Origin: Miscanthus floridulus
Lineage: Eukaryota; Streptophyta; Magnoliopsida; Poales; Poaceae
NCBI RefSeq assembly: GCF_019320115.1
Contig: NC_089597.1
Location: 118,426,000 to 118,489,999 of the forward strand
DNA: 64,000 nucleotides
Direction of reading: 5' to 3'
Both the position numbers and the translations under genes were made by a program. Position 1 is the first letter of the stretch. Each line of letters starts with the position of its first letter. Below, piece after piece: positions 32,031 to 46,212 of this stretch. A model generated the notes under the pieces. It saw only the letters and a list, made by a program, of their open reading frames with translations. It was not told the origin of the DNA and ran no database searches.

Positions 32031-32681
32031 CGTCTTCTCCCCCGCCGTGAGAGGCTGGGGCCTCGTCTCCGTCCAGCGAGCTACGCCGCACGCATCAGCG
32101 TCAGCATCGCTGCATCAGCCATCAGGGAGTTCAGGACGAGGACGGCGGGGGTCAAGGGTCTCTGTCTGCGTGTCTCCCCGCACGCCACGCGAGGCCACGC
32201 AAGATTGCTTACCCGGGAGATGCGTGCCCGCCTCCAGATCCCCCGTTCGAGCGCCGAGGCGCGCAAGCCACGCGACGGTTGCTGAGGCAAGCGAACCCCC
32301 TACTCTACTCTGTTCCACTCTACTCCACTCCACCTGTATCTTGTGAAGCTACTGAGTTTACTGCTGATGCCATGCCACTGCTGCTCTACGCATAGTTTTT
32401 TCACTTTCCTGTTGTGTAAAAGAAATCGCGTTATAGCGACAGTTTGGACGGTGGACGGGTGGAGGGTAGGTGGATAGCGGTGACATCGAAGCTTTGCGCT
32501 TTTGCTGCTGCAGGACCCATTCTACACAGAGAAAGGGTGGGATGTCATTTCTCTAGTGCGAATCATGGTTGCAAGTTCGATGTTTTTACCTAAGATTTCT
32601 TCAGAGACATTGGGTATATCTTTTCTCAAAGTGGACTACATTTCTTCCCCTCGTAGTCAATATGTCTTTCTTTGACTTTTA
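32031..32681. other. Intergenic; short open frame near 32510-32690 not recognised
   Basis: The GC-rich part (32040-32330) has chance frames. An AG-preceded open stretch beginning DPFYTEKGWDVISL at about 32512 stays open to a TGA near 32678, but resembles no family I know. Confidence 0.35.
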
Positions 32682-32818
32682 GGCCCCGGCTTATCTTATA
32701 ATCCGCACTATTCAGCTTGTTTTTTTTAAGCTAGAATAGTGTTTTTCTCTCGCAACAATTTAGCCAGAACAATGTTTTCAGCCAGTTTTCAGCCAGTTTC
32801 AGCAAGCCGAACGGGGCC
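32682..32818. mobile_element. MITE, GCCTGTTCGCTT family, copy 4
   Basis: Left end GGCCCCGGCTTATC, right end CAAGCCGAACGGGGCC, and the core AGTGTTTTTCTCTCGCAACA. Slightly longer than most copies because of a repeated CAGCCAGTTT. Confidence 0.7.
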
Positions 32819-33731
32819 TTAATTTATGTGCATATCCTTAATCCTTGAATCATAGTAGGATATCCATGACACATCACATAGACAACACGTGCAGTGCAAT
32901 ACATCACTGGGCAGTTGGGCCTGTCTAAGCTGCAGTCAGGAACTCAGGATCACTATCCCCCAATCGCTCCTATCACTGTCATCTAACTACCATCTGGGGA
33001 ATCAGGAATGGTCCTGCCGTGCAAGCAAACCATCAACGTTCCCCATGGGATAAGCATGTGACTATGCAAATGTTTTGGGACAAATTGTACCTTATCATGG
33101 TTATAAGAATCTCGTATTTGTTTTCTCTTTCTCTCCTTTTCTATTCACCGCACACGTTGAGATCATTATACAAATCATGACACGGAGTTTTGTTTTTATG
33201 TGGCGCTACCAAACGAAATGGATAAGGAAAGGTGCGGCTTTGTTCCAGGATAATTGCGATAGTTTCATTATCGTAGCTATCTGTTCCTCATGACCATAAT
33301 AATGCTTTGCACTTTGATAATTTTGTAAGAAAAGAAAAGTCATGATCTAATAATAATTGATAAGGCCTTCTCATTATGTGGCTAACTGGTAAGGACTCAG
33401 CAATCCTCTTCCTCTCGAACTGTAGCTTTTTAAGGCATGGATGCTGGAGTGCTGGGCAAACCTCAATCTGACTGAATTTGTTGCACCCAAGCAAAGCTCT
33501 ACTTGCTTGTGAACCTTCAGATGTGGACCCATTTTTTGATAGGTTTCGGAGCTGGGCATGTCAATTAGTTTCCTTCCCTTGTTGATTAATTGGCCACTGT
33601 GATAGAGATTTTGCACCCTATGGCCTCCACAAGAGTTATTTAGTAGAGACGCATGTTGGAAGGGCTTCCAAGACAAGTGAAGTTCACTAGCTCAGCATTC
33701 AGTTGCTTCCCACGCTTCACCAACTGAACAA
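32819..33731. other. Intergenic region and distal promoter of the beta-glucosidase gene
   Basis: No supported gene. A 100-codon minus-strand frame at 33374-33676 has no recognisable motif. Confidence 0.4.
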
Positions 33732-33732
33732 G

Positions 33733-33742
33733 GTTTATATAT
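33733..33742 (+). promoter_or_regulatory. Probable TATA box of the beta-glucosidase gene
   Basis: TTTATATATA lies 77-86 bp upstream of the start codon, in an AT-rich stretch and with no competing TATA between. Confidence 0.55.
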
Positions 33743-33818
33743 ATCATATGATCCTACCTTGTACTTATTCTTAGAATAAGAAAATTACTAGTCAGTGCAA
33801 CCTACTGAAGGATACGCC

Positions 33819-36946
<3,128 letters not shown>

Positions 36947-37071
36947 GTGCCCCGTATATGACTACCATCTGTACAAGTGTACATGCATACATAGCTTTGG
37001 TCTTTGGATTAGATTGTGATTATTCTCGTTGTATATAGCCCACCATTTGGACGACCTTCAACCGCACAGTT

Positions 37072-37833
37072 TTTTTTTTTTTTTTTTTTTTTTTGACCGA
37101 ATCAGCAGGGGAATCCCCTATCTATATTTTTTTTTTCTTTTCAATTAAATGAAAGAATATAATGTACAAGGTACTAAAAGATTACAAGGCCTCTAGGCCC
37201 AAAACAAAAAGAGAGGAAACATTAAGAATAACTGTCTCTCCACTGATTGAGAAGAGCTTGTCTTGCTGGTTTAGCCTTATGGCACACAAGGCCAAGTCCG
37301 TTCTTGAACAGCCTCTTCCAAGCACTGAGGTCAATCTGTCCACTGTCGAAAATGACTCCATTTCTGGTTGTCCATATAATCCAACATGCAGTGATAAAGA
37401 TTTCTCTGAAGATGATGCTGCCGAAAGCTGTTCTGGCTTCAATCAACATATCTAGTGGCTGCAAATTCAAATTCCAGTCAATTGGAATGGTGTTCCAGCA
37501 AGACTTACTGAAGGCACATTCGAAGAAGAGGTGGAAGCTGGTTTCTTCATGTCCTTCATTACATAAAACACAGTTGTAATCCTCAAGTTCCCTGTTCTTC
37601 CACCTCAATAGATTCCTTCAGCCTGTTCGCTTGTTGGTTTCAGCCAGCCCAAACCAGCTAGTCAACAGTGTTTTCCTCTCACAACAAACCAGCACCAGCC
37701 AGCCTAAACCAGCTCAGAAACCAACCAGCGAACAGGCCGACTTGTGTTCAATCTGTCTCTAATAAGTAACCAGAAGAAGAATTTATGTTTTCCAAGGTTG
37801 TTGGATACCCAAAGCCAGGAGAACAATGGGGAT
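37072..37833 (-). mobile_element. 5'-truncated LINE (L1-type) with target duplication
   Basis: The minus-strand element ends in a poly(A) tail (T run at 37071-37094 on plus). It is flanked by an 11-bp direct repeat ACCGCACAGTT at 37061-37071 and 37834-37844, as expected of target-primed insertion. Translation gives the end of ORF2: HKFFFWLLIRDRLNTR (near 37770) and, after the nested MITE, RNLLRWKNRELEDYNCVLC and HEETSFHLFFEC, the reverse-transcriptase-associated zinc-binding region (zf-RVT). The 5' end is missing, as in most LINE copies. It inserted about 115 bp past the beta-glucosidase stop codon, probably in or near its 3' UTR. Confidence 0.88.
37621..37738. mobile_element. MITE, GCCTGTTCGCTT family, copy 5, nested in the LINE
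   Basis: Ends GCCTGTTCGCTTGTTGG and CCAACCAGCGAACAGGC form a near-perfect inverted repeat, with the core ACAGTGTTTTCCTCTCACAA. It interrupts the LINE reading frame between ...LNTR and NLLRW...; the broken codons suggest a short (about 3-bp, CTT) target duplication. Confidence 0.85.
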
Positions 37834-37844
37834 ACCGCACAGTT

Positions 37845-38680
37845 GAATGTGTCGTTATGCTTGTTGTACATTGATTGATTTATGCTACAGAAATCAACGA
37901 GAATGAGATTGCAGCGTCACATCCTGTATGTTCATGGTACCACCAATGCTGAAATTTCAGTGAAGGGCAAAGGCTTTGCAGCATCCGGGTCATCGAGGTC
38001 AGAAATGGTCCCTCCCCTGAAATTCCCTGCACCAACTGTTCTGTCTGAGGCGGGCGATGCGTAAAACCCATCGCAATTTCACACAGACGTGCCTGCCGTC
38101 TGTGGTCTGTCTGCCGGACATCTTTTCCCAGCAACTCAGCAAGTATGGCACTGCATCTCCGTTGCTTTTCCAGTGCCAGTCTGCAGCTGACCCCAAGTAC
38201 CCAACCAAACCACTCGACAGAAGAGGCAACTGCACAGGAAGAAGGAATGGAAAATGTGGAGACCGAGGCGAGAGATGGGGAAAAGGGCAGGTAGGTACGG
38301 GTAAGCTGACTGTCCGTCGCGTCCGCATGGACCATGCTGTTTGCGAGCAAAAGAGGCGGTGGAAAACCCCCCAAAAAGCCGCGCCCAAGCTTCGAAGCCG
38401 GAATCCAAAGCTATTGTGGGGACGAACCGTACGAGATCCTCGTGCGGAAAGCTTTGCTTGCTTGCTAACCGTAACCGTAGCGAGCTGAACCGGAACAAAG
38501 CGGTTCAGAGAACTGAGTGTTCGGCCGGTCATGTAATGGTTTGTTTTAGCTTGTTTCAGCTTATTCTCTCTCACAGCATACTATTGAATCATCCGAAACC
38601 ATCCGAAATCCACTGTGCAGTCTACCGGCCAAACACGTTGCGCTGCCGGGATTTTTGTATAATACAGCGTCGGGCGTTCA
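37845..38680. other. Downstream flank of the beta-glucosidase gene, no gene recognised
   Basis: Overlapping frames of 120-190 codons on the minus strand (37880-38574) have no motif and no consistent codon pattern. A partial MITE-like stretch TTAGCTTGTTTCAGC lies near 38548. Confidence 0.35.
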
Positions 38681-38795
38681 CCCTGTTCGCTTGTTGGTTT
38701 CAGCCAGCCCAAACCAATCAGCCAACAGTATTTTCCTCTCACAACAAATTAGCACCAGTCAATCCAAACCAACCCAGAAACCGACCAGCGAACAT
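38681..38795. mobile_element. MITE, GCCTGTTCGCTT family, copy 6
   Basis: Ends CCCTGTTCGCTTGTTGG and CGACCAGCGAACATG, with core ACAGTATTTTCCTCTCACAA. It is closely similar to copy 5, about 1 kb away in the same orientation. Confidence 0.8.
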
Positions 38796-39148
38796 GCTGC
38801 TTGAGTTCTGACCGAAGCTTCGACGGAAATTTTGTGTCTGAAAGTCAGCAACAGCAGATGCTGTAGCTCACTCTTGCGACAGCACGGCTGCCACGCGCCA
38901 CCAAAAGTTGGGCAGGAAACTTCTTATGGATAATTAAGTAGAGTAGACAGATAAGTAAGACAGGTACGGTTCACTAGACGTTAAGATAATCCAGGATGCG
39001 AGCTGGTGAGGTTCCTGCTCACTTGCTCGATCTGATCCAACTTTTCCTGGAGCCATCTCTAATCACATAGGAGTACCGAGATATCTCGCGTTAGAAAATA
39101 TAGACAGGATCGCTTGCTACTCTACTCCGTCCACCCAATAACAATACA

Positions 39149-39361
39149 GCCGTGTTTGGCCGGGCTCCGGCTCCGCTCCGCGGCAGCTCCGGCGAAGGAG
39201 CCACACCAAACGCGCTGGCCGGAGGAGCCGTTTCTGCCCGACCACTAGAGGAGCCGAAGCCCTTTTGCATGTACGGAGGAGGACCCCGGATTTGTGGCTT
39301 CGCAGCTTTGGCTCCGGCTCCCGCAACGGAGCACCGCGGGCGGAGCCCGGCCAAACACGGC
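39149..39361. mobile_element. MITE with 21-bp perfect inverted ends
   Basis: GCCGTGTTTGGCCGGGCTCC (and one more base) at 39149-39169 is the exact reverse complement of 39341-39361. The inside is GC-rich with CTCCGGCTCC/GGAGCC words and has no coding signal. A different family from the GCCTGTTCG elements. Confidence 0.85.
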
Positions 39362-39561
39362 CACAATTCTCACTTGTTGATAAGTCAAATAATTTCAAAT
39401 TTAATTAAATCTAAAATACGAATGTTTATGCCAAATAAGTATAATTAGATTAATTATGAAATATATTTTTTATGATAAATATATTTAAATATATAAATGT
39501 CAATAATATTTTCGATAAACTTAGTTAAACTTAAAACTTTAAGCTGGTTCAAATCTAAGAC

Positions 39562-39710
39562 TTTCTCTCTATTCCAAACTACAAGGCATTTTGATTTTTA
39601 GATATATAACTTTGCTATGTCCTTAGATATACACTATATTTAGATATATAGTAAAATAATGTATATAGAAAAGTCACAATATTTTATAAGATACTAGAAT
39701 GGAGGGAGTA
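39562..39710. mobile_element. Stowaway-type MITE
   Basis: Right end AATGGAGGGAGTA and degenerate left end TCTCTCTATTCCAAA match the CTCCCTCCATTCCAAA ends common to grass Stowaway elements; the inside is AT-rich and palindromic, with TAGATATATA words in both arms. A short GAACGGAGGGAAG remnant follows at 39720. Confidence 0.7.
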
Positions 39711-40168
39711 TTTGTTTTTAGAACGGAGGGAAGAAATAGATATCAGGAACCCCTTGCTAGGAAGCACAGTAGTAGTGTGAAACATGAAGCACAGACCTTT
39801 CCAATCAAATATGCACAAATCCCTTAAAAAACGCACAAATCCTGTGCGCTTCACTTTTTTTAGTTATAGACAGTTACACTTACACGCAAAGCAACACAGT
39901 GTAGGAGCACAAAACTTCCCAAACATCAAATACACACGAATCCAGTGTGCTTCATTACCTTTTGGTATACTCCCCAGTCCCCAGTCCCCGGTCTCTGGAA
40001 GAATAGATTTCTAGCTGAAATTTTATCTTAAAATAAATAAATTTCTAGGTCCTCACCATTCATCAAACGCATTTGTTTTCTCGGAGTTTTCAGCAGTCAA
40101 CATAGACATTTATATTCCTCCTCGACATCATTCTCCAATGGTTAATGTAATGGGTGCAACAACATTTA

Positions 40169-40347
40169 AGCCCCATTTGGTACGGCTCATTCAAAACGGC
40201 TTCACCGGTGAAGCCAGAAAAACTGGCTTTTTCCGGCTTCTAGTTCATTTTAACCCCGGCTTACAAAACAGCTTCACGCTACAGCACCTCGATTTACGCA
40301 AAATAGATGAAGCCGAAGCCGGCATAAGCCATGCCAAAAAGGCCCTT
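40169..40347. mobile_element. MITE of about 180 bp
   Basis: Left part GCCCCATTTGGTACGGCTC and right part CATGCCAAAAAGGCCC form imperfect inverted ends; GGCTTCACCGG / CCGAAGCCGGC words repeat inside. No coding signal. Confidence 0.5.
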
Positions 40348-40579
40348 AATATGTTATTGGAAACACCAAAAACTTATTGCTTCTGCTTCTCGCTCTCGGT
40401 AACTGATCAGTACCGTTCAAGTTAAGAAGCTTAATAAGGGTAGTAACGTATTTTCTTTTGTTTGCTAATTTGTCCTAAATTTGCTAGAAGACATATATTT
40501 TTCAAGGACCCAGGGAGTACACAATTACGCACCTTGGTGCTACGGTGCCATGGAGCTGGAACAGCGTCAGAGAGCAATG

Positions 40580-40817
40580 TACCGTTTAGTTCCCAAAATT
40601 TTGTAAAATTTTTCAAGATTCCTCGTCACATCGAATCTTTGAACGCATGCATGAAGCATTAAATATAAATAAAAAATAAAACTAATTACATAGTTTAGAC
40701 GAAATTCACTAGACGAATCTTTAAACCTAATTAGACTATGATTGGACACTAATTTTCAAATAACAATAAAAGTGCTACAGTACCATTTTCAAAAAAAACG
40801 TCAACTAAACGAGGCCC
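40580..40817. mobile_element. MITE, TGTTTAGTT family, copy 1
   Basis: Ends CCGTTTAGTTCCC and CAACTAAACGAGG. It shares CGTCACATCGAATC, a GCATGCATGAAGCATTAAAT block and CTAATTAGACTATGATTGG with the copies at 42981 and 44019. A TGCTACAGTA word lies near the right end. Confidence 0.75.
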
Positions 40818-41399
40818 AAGATATCACCGTGACAGTTACTGCGAGTACCAATCATCTGGACGCTCGGACAGGATCTCCCGTGGACGGCCCCAGCAGGTAC
40901 GCGCCACAATAAATATCTTTCCACATCTCTGTGCGTGGATAACGTACGGTACGGTAACAACAATCGGCGTCCGTGGGGCCACGCACGCCATGACACTATG
41001 TCAGTATATGACACGCCACGCGCAAAAGTACCCGTTTTCCGTCACACCACACGGCGAAGCGAGCCCGCGCGGAGGGGAGGGCGAACCGCCGAAGCGCGCA
41101 GGAAGGCGCGCGCGCGGTCCGCCCGTCCGCCGTCCAGCCCAGGGCCAGCCAACCCAACGCCCGGCCAACCTGTCCCGGTCGGTGCGTGTCCGCCTGGCCC
41201 TCTCGTCAGCCAGAGCCACCCCGCGCGAACCAACCGGGGCGCGTCGGGTATCAATCGCTCGATCCGCAGTGCGGGCAGCGCGCACACGTGACCCCCCCGC
41301 CCCCGCGTCCCGCGTGGCCACGGCGGCCCCGCGGCAGGGCAGGCACCTTCCCTGAAGCCCCGGCCCGGCAGCAGGCGCCAGCTGTCCCCGTCCCCCGCC

Positions 41400-41407
41400 T
41401 ATTTATC
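41400..41407 (+). promoter_or_regulatory. Probable TATA box of the EF-hand gene
   Basis: TATTTATC about 170 bp upstream of the start codon, followed by a C/T-rich leader. This is the only TATA-like word in a GC-rich promoter. Confidence 0.5.
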
Positions 41408-41572
41408 ATCCCCCTCCCACCCCCCCTCCATCCATCATCCATCGCTTCCCCACGTCGTCCTCCTCTTCTTCCACACCGAACCAGAACAAGCAGCCGCCAC
41501 CGGAGCTCACAGAATCACAATCAGCAGCAGCAGCCGCACCGAGAGTCCATCCACCTTCTACAATCTACACAC

Positions 41573-41983
41573 ATGGCGTCACAGCAACAGCAGCAGAGGC
41601 AGCAGGCGGGAGCGGCGGCGGCGGCGTCCTCGGCCGCGGCCGTGGACTTCGAGGACTACCTGCCGGTGATGGCGGAGCGGCTGGGCGAGGACGGACTGAT
41701 GCGGGAGCTGGCGAGCGGGTTCCGCCTGCTCATGGACCCGGCGCGGGGGCTCATCACCTTCGACAGCCTCCGCCGCAACGCGCCGCTGCTGGGGCTGGGC
41801 GGCATGTCCGACGACGACCTCCGCGGGATGCTCGCCGAGGGCGACTTCGACGGCGACGGCGCGCTCAGCGAGATGGAGTTCTGCGTGCTCATGGTGCGCC
41901 TCAGCCCCGAGCTCATGGACGAGCCCCGCAGGTGGCTCGACGACGCCGTCGACCAGGCGTCCCGCTTCCTCTTCACCAGCTGA
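41573..41983 (+). CDS. Small single-EF-hand calcium-binding protein
   Basis: An intronless frame of 136 residues. The N terminus is low-complexity (Gln run 4-8, Ala-rich 12-23). The conserved part starts at VDFEDYLPVMAERLG, and one canonical EF-hand loop DFDGDGALSEME occupies residues 91-102 with Asp91, Asp93, Asp95, Ser99 and Glu102. One EF hand in a short protein with DYLPVMAERLG matches the plant group containing KCBP-interacting Ca2+-binding protein, PINOID-binding protein 1 and cereal CCD1. These are calcium sensors that bind a target when loaded. The start chosen is the first Met after the CT-rich leader; the frame stays open upstream but is GC-driven leader sequence. The 3' region (41984-42200) looks like a normal UTR. 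Confidence 0.9.
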   Translation: MASQQQQQRQQAGAAAAASSAAAVDFEDYLPVMAERLGEDGLMRELASGFRLLMDPARGLITFDSLRRNAPLLGLGGMSDDDLRGMLAEGDFDGDGALSEMEFCVLMVRLSPELMDEPRRWLDDAVDQASRFLFTS

Positions 41984-42199
41984 TCGGTCGGTCGAGATGG
42001 ATAGGAACCCAAATTAATTGTGGACGTCGTCTTCACTTTTTTTTTAAATTCTTCTTCTTCTTGCCGTTGTTCATAGCTGGGTCATCAGGCAGGGATGGAC
42101 TGCTGATTGGTCGATGGATTTCCATCCATGTGTACTCATCAGCTGTTCCTTCTTCCTTCCTTTCCATTTCCCAATGGAGTCTGAATTAATTAATTAACA

Positions 42200-42980
42200 T
42201 AACATGCTTCCCCTTCTGACCATCACATTGACACGGAGCACATTGCTTCTCTGCTGCTTATAATCGAGCTTAGCATTGGGTACAGAGGAAATTCTCCGGA
42301 CCTTTTGGCAACACGGCTGCGAATGGTGCGCTAACTATGCGGTTTCCAGTTTCTCTACTCCTGTTTCGTAGGAAAACAAGAAGAAAAAAAGAGGATTTTT
42401 TTTTTGGGGCACAACAAATCAGATTGGGTCGAGATGGATATGGATCAGTATGATGTAGTACGTTGTATGATCTTGCATTCAGCTACGGCCCCCAAGTCAT
42501 TCTTGAACAGTAGCGGCAGTTTCGGTTGACCTTGTGCCGTGATGCGCACAACCAAAAGGAAATGGAGGCGGCACAGAAGCACTTGTTTGGTCAAAGCCTC
42601 AAGCGTTAGCAGCCAGGACGTAGCCAGTGCCCAGTGCTGCCCGAGATCACGTCAGCGCCAGCGAGCGGGACCGCGCAGCCGAGTGCTTCTCGCGGGAAGG
42701 GCGTTGGATGAGGAAAGGGGAAAGAAAAACGAGCAGCCGCAGGCACGGAAACGGAACCCCAGTTGGACACGGCGGAACCAAGCAGGGGAGACGGCCGTGA
42801 GTGCTGATCACTTTCTCGGTGTGTTTACTCGGTCCGCACCAACGTCCTCGTCACGAAACGGAACGGAAGCCGGCCCCGGTGGCCTGGTTTCGTTTCGTCG
42901 TCCTTTTGTTTGACAGGAACTGGAGCTCTCTCACGTCCGAGCCGCTTTTCGTCTGCCTCTTTTTTTTTTTTTTATGACAA
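42200..42980. other. Intergenic, no gene recognised
   Basis: A 124-codon frame at 42539-42913 is basic and repetitive in composition without a motif. The rest is non-coding. Confidence 0.35.
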
Positions 42981-43255
42981 GGCTATGTTTAGTTTCCACC
43001 AAAATCCAAACTTTGGCACTATGCAAAAAGAAGATTTCTCGTCACATCAAATTTGCGGTACATGCATGGAGTACTAAATGTTGACGAAATCAAAAATTAA
43101 TTGTACAGTTTGGTTGTACTTTGCGAGACGAACGTTTTGAGCCTAATTAGTCAACGCTGGGACAATTATTATCAAATACAAACGAAATGCTATATTGCGC
43201 TGCTGTAATCTACAGTAATTTCGGCGGCGCCTATTCCGGGCAACTAAACGGGGCG
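42981..43255. mobile_element. MITE, TGTTTAGTT family, copy 2
   Basis: Left end GGCTATGTTTAGTTTCC, right end CAACTAAACGGGGC. Internal blocks CCAAACTTTGGCACTATGC, GCGAGACGAACGTTTTGAGC and CCTAATTAGTCAACG are shared almost base for base with copy 3, about 1 kb away. Confidence 0.85.
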
Positions 43256-44018
43256 CAACACGTCTGCCTTTTGTTAGTATACACGTTCTTGGGCTGACGC
43301 GACGAGTCGCATGTAAGCTGGAGCGGGAGCTTCCGGAAAGGTGGCCGGAAGCTTCAAAAGCGATGCTCGAGGGGTAGGGGGACCCGAGGAAGGAAAGCAA
43401 CCGAAAGCGACGTGCCCTCGAGGCGTTTCTCTCTTTTCCCTCCTCCTCCTCGGTTCCAGGTCAGCGTCCAAGCCTCCAGCTCTCCACGTCAGTGACGTCA
43501 CTGCTGCGATTCGCCCGATCCACGCACCGCCTGGAATCTGGACCATGGCGGCGGCGGCGTCGGCGGCAGCGACCTCTGGTCCACTGCCGTGCCCGATCGC
43601 CTATCCGGCCTGAGCTGAGCTTCGCACCCAATTTCCCGGGCTGACTCTTACCGTTTCCTGGGCGCCGTACGGTACCTCTTCCACTGTTATGGTGCGTCTG
43701 CGTCCGCGCCGGCCGCCGGCTGGGCTGAAACCGACGTGACTGGTGCCGCGTCGTCACGATGCAACCAACGCCCGGCGTCATCAAGTCGGGCCGCCGGGAC
43801 AGTCTGATCTGAATCTGACAGAGATGCATGAACCAGCGGTCGGTCTCGCCGCCCTTGTTCAGTGCACGCGCAGGCGCCTCGTCTGGTTGGCCCCATAACA
43901 AATCATTGGGGGCTTCTCGGATCTGTCAAACTCCAACACGTCGTAATCTCTGCACAGTCGCTGGTTCGTCGAACTGGCCCGATGCACGTCCGAGCGCCAG
44001 ATTCTTGGTTCCGTTCTG
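43256..44018. other. GC-rich intergenic, no gene recognised
   Basis: Several overlapping frames of up to 146 codons on both strands. None shows a domain motif, and none has a promoter, splice or codon pattern that favours it over the others. Confidence 0.35.
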
Positions 44019-44293
44019 GGCCATGTTTAGTTTGACCGAAATCCAAACTTTGGCACTATGCAAAAAGAAGATTTTCCGTCACATCAAACTTGCGGTACAT
44101 GCATGGAGTACTAAATGTTGACGAAATCAAAAACTAATTGCACAGTTTGGTTGTACTTTGCGAGACGAACATTTTAAGCCTAATTAGTCAACGATTGGAC
44201 AATTATTATCAAATAAAAACAAAATGCTACAGTGTAGCTACAGTATCGAGCAATTCCGGCGGCGCCGAGTCTGGAGGAAACTAAACGCGGCCC
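44019..44293. mobile_element. MITE, TGTTTAGTT family, copy 3
   Basis: Left end GGCCATGTTTAGTTTG, right end AAACTAAACGCGGCC. Same orientation as copy 2 and very similar to it, including the GGCGGCGCC near the right end. Confidence 0.85.
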
Positions 44294-45430
44294 TGATGGA
44301 AATACAAATCGTTGAGTAAGATTCTTTGGTACTCCTACTCGAGATGCTAGCCGATGCGCCGGGCGTGAACTGTAAGCCAGATGCCAGATCACGGCCAAGC
44401 TGTAACCTTCGTGCCTGCCTCTCGTAGCTTCTTTTGTCTACTGCCATTTGCAGCACGTTGATCCGCCCCATGCCACCAGACGGACGACGCAGTAGCATTA
44501 ACTAACCCGATGATTGCCGCTGAGCTGTACACACACGAACGCACGCAAGAAGAAGTCCTCTTGTGTGATCGGTAACGGCAAAGGCAACCACCGGTTAGTA
44601 GCGGCAGCCGTAGCACAGCCAGCTGCGTCTGGAAAAAACAAACCCGGTCTTGTCGCGTGCTGCGCCATGGATTCGCAGCACGCTGTCTCCCCTGCCGGCC
44701 GCGGCGACGGCACGTTGGCAGCGGCATCCCCGGCGGAGCCGTCGCAGGTCGCAGCGGGGCGCAGGGGCGGCATCCGTGTGCGCCCGCCGAGGCGGGGCGC
44801 CAACTGCCGGCCGCGGCCTGAGGCCCCGGTGGCTGGCTGGTCGTCTGGTCAATCCGATGCGCACGCTGGTCTCGTGTCTCGTTTCCATCGCCCGGCCGAT
44901 CGATCTGAAGCTCTCTGCCCACGCAATCCGTCGACGCTTGCTGCATGCACACGTGAGGCTCGCTCACTCGGCTGCTCGATGAGGATCCCTGTGAGTTGAA
45001 CTGTTTTTTTTCCTGCAAATTGGCAGCGAGTCAGATCGCGTAGCCGAGCGTGACAGTTGCCAGGCGATCCTGATGAGCTGTCCCCTCCACACCCACCGCG
45101 CGGTCACGGAGAGCCGGGGGCAGGCACAGCTGTGCAGGCAGGACGCATTGGGCGCGCGCCGGCTTCTCGGATTCTTCTTCTCCCTCCACGTGCCGGCCGT
45201 CGCCATGTGTGCGCTGGTGCTGCTGCTGATCCTGTGACTACTGACTACTACGCATGTTGCCGTTGTTTAATCCCGCGGTGGCGCTGGATCGCGAGTTCCA
45301 ACTGCGTGCGTGTGGGCGTGTAGACGTCATCGTCATGGCACCTACTAGATCGCGTCTCCGTGTCCCTGGTGTTCTCTGAATCCGGATCGGAAGTGCCAGT
45401 AAACAAGGCTGTTGCTGTCGAGACACACAA
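44294..45430. other. GC-rich intergenic, no gene recognised
   Basis: Overlapping frames of up to 209 codons on the minus strand and 161 on the plus strand. The translations are rich in Arg, Pro and Ala with no recognisable domain. It could hide a poorly conserved gene, but nothing supports one. Confidence 0.3.
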
Positions 45431-45532
45431 CCTGTTCGTTTCGGCTGAAACGATCGTGGATTATTACTGCTGGCCGGTTTAGTATGAGAGAAAAATACTG
45501 TTACGACTTATAATCTACGATAGCGAACAGGC
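45431..45532. mobile_element. MITE, GCCTGTTCGCTT family, copy 7
   Basis: Left end CCTGTTCGTTTCGGC, right end GATAGCGAACAGG, and the ATGAGAGAAAAATACTG core in reverse orientation. Confidence 0.75.
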
Positions 45533-45810
45533 TGGAGGACAACAAGCAATACTACAGCAGCAAGTTGAGCACCGGCCGCCGCCGGTGACGTTTCAGTCGC
45601 TGTCAAAATTTGTCTCCTGATCAAACTGGCAACTGGTGCTCTGGCGTGTAACTTGCGCTCGCGCGTGCCCTTCCTGTCTGCTGACCGCCAACGCTGCTGC
45701 CAGAGCTGTGCGGGTGATGAAAGCAACCGGCAAAGACAGCAGCGTGCTCCATGTAGCTCCGCTTCGGAATCGTGTGTTGCGTGCAAGGGGAAAGCAATCC
45801 GAATCTAGCC

Positions 45811-45905
45811 CGTTCGTCTGACAGAATTTTAGTTGAAACTGGCTGAAAAATACTGTTCTGGCTGAATTGTTGCGAGAGAAAAACATGGCTGAAAAAAGAA
45901 GTCGA
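45811..45905. mobile_element. MITE, GCCTGTTCGCTT family, copy 8
   Basis: Degenerate copy: GTTCGTCTGACAG on the left, AAGTCGAACAAG on the right, and TACTGTTCTGGCTGAATTG with GCGAGAGAAAAAC in the middle. Confidence 0.55.
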
Positions 45906-46212
45906 ACAAGACGTAAACCAATCGTAATCGTCTCAAGGATAGAGAACACTGTTCTGTCCGTCATCTGTGCATTGTTGGTGTTCAGACCCCGAGACCGTGG
46001 AGCTGCCTCGCTGGACTGTTCTCTATCCTTGAGACGGTTACGACCGATCGCCTGATGATCTGCGTTGCTAGATAACACCACCTGATGATCGCCTGGTCTT
46101 TCTGTACTTGTCCTCTCCATCGACGTTTACTCGTCCATATCGACGCAGATCGATTTCGAGAAGATTAGGAGTCCGGCTCTGATTCTTACAGTACCACTCT
46201 TCGGCAGAATGG

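Noticed and set aside
38057..38811. Frames of 143-191 codons downstream of the LINE
   Set aside because: They occur on both strands over the same bases, and no motif, promoter or splice pattern favours any one.
41186..41572. Upstream extension of the EF-hand frame
   Set aside because: The frame is open by GC bias, but this part contains the TATA-like box and CT-rich leader; the protein start at 41573 fits the family length.
44389..45018. 209-codon minus-strand frame
   Set aside because: No recognisable domain, opposite frames of similar length, GC-rich background.
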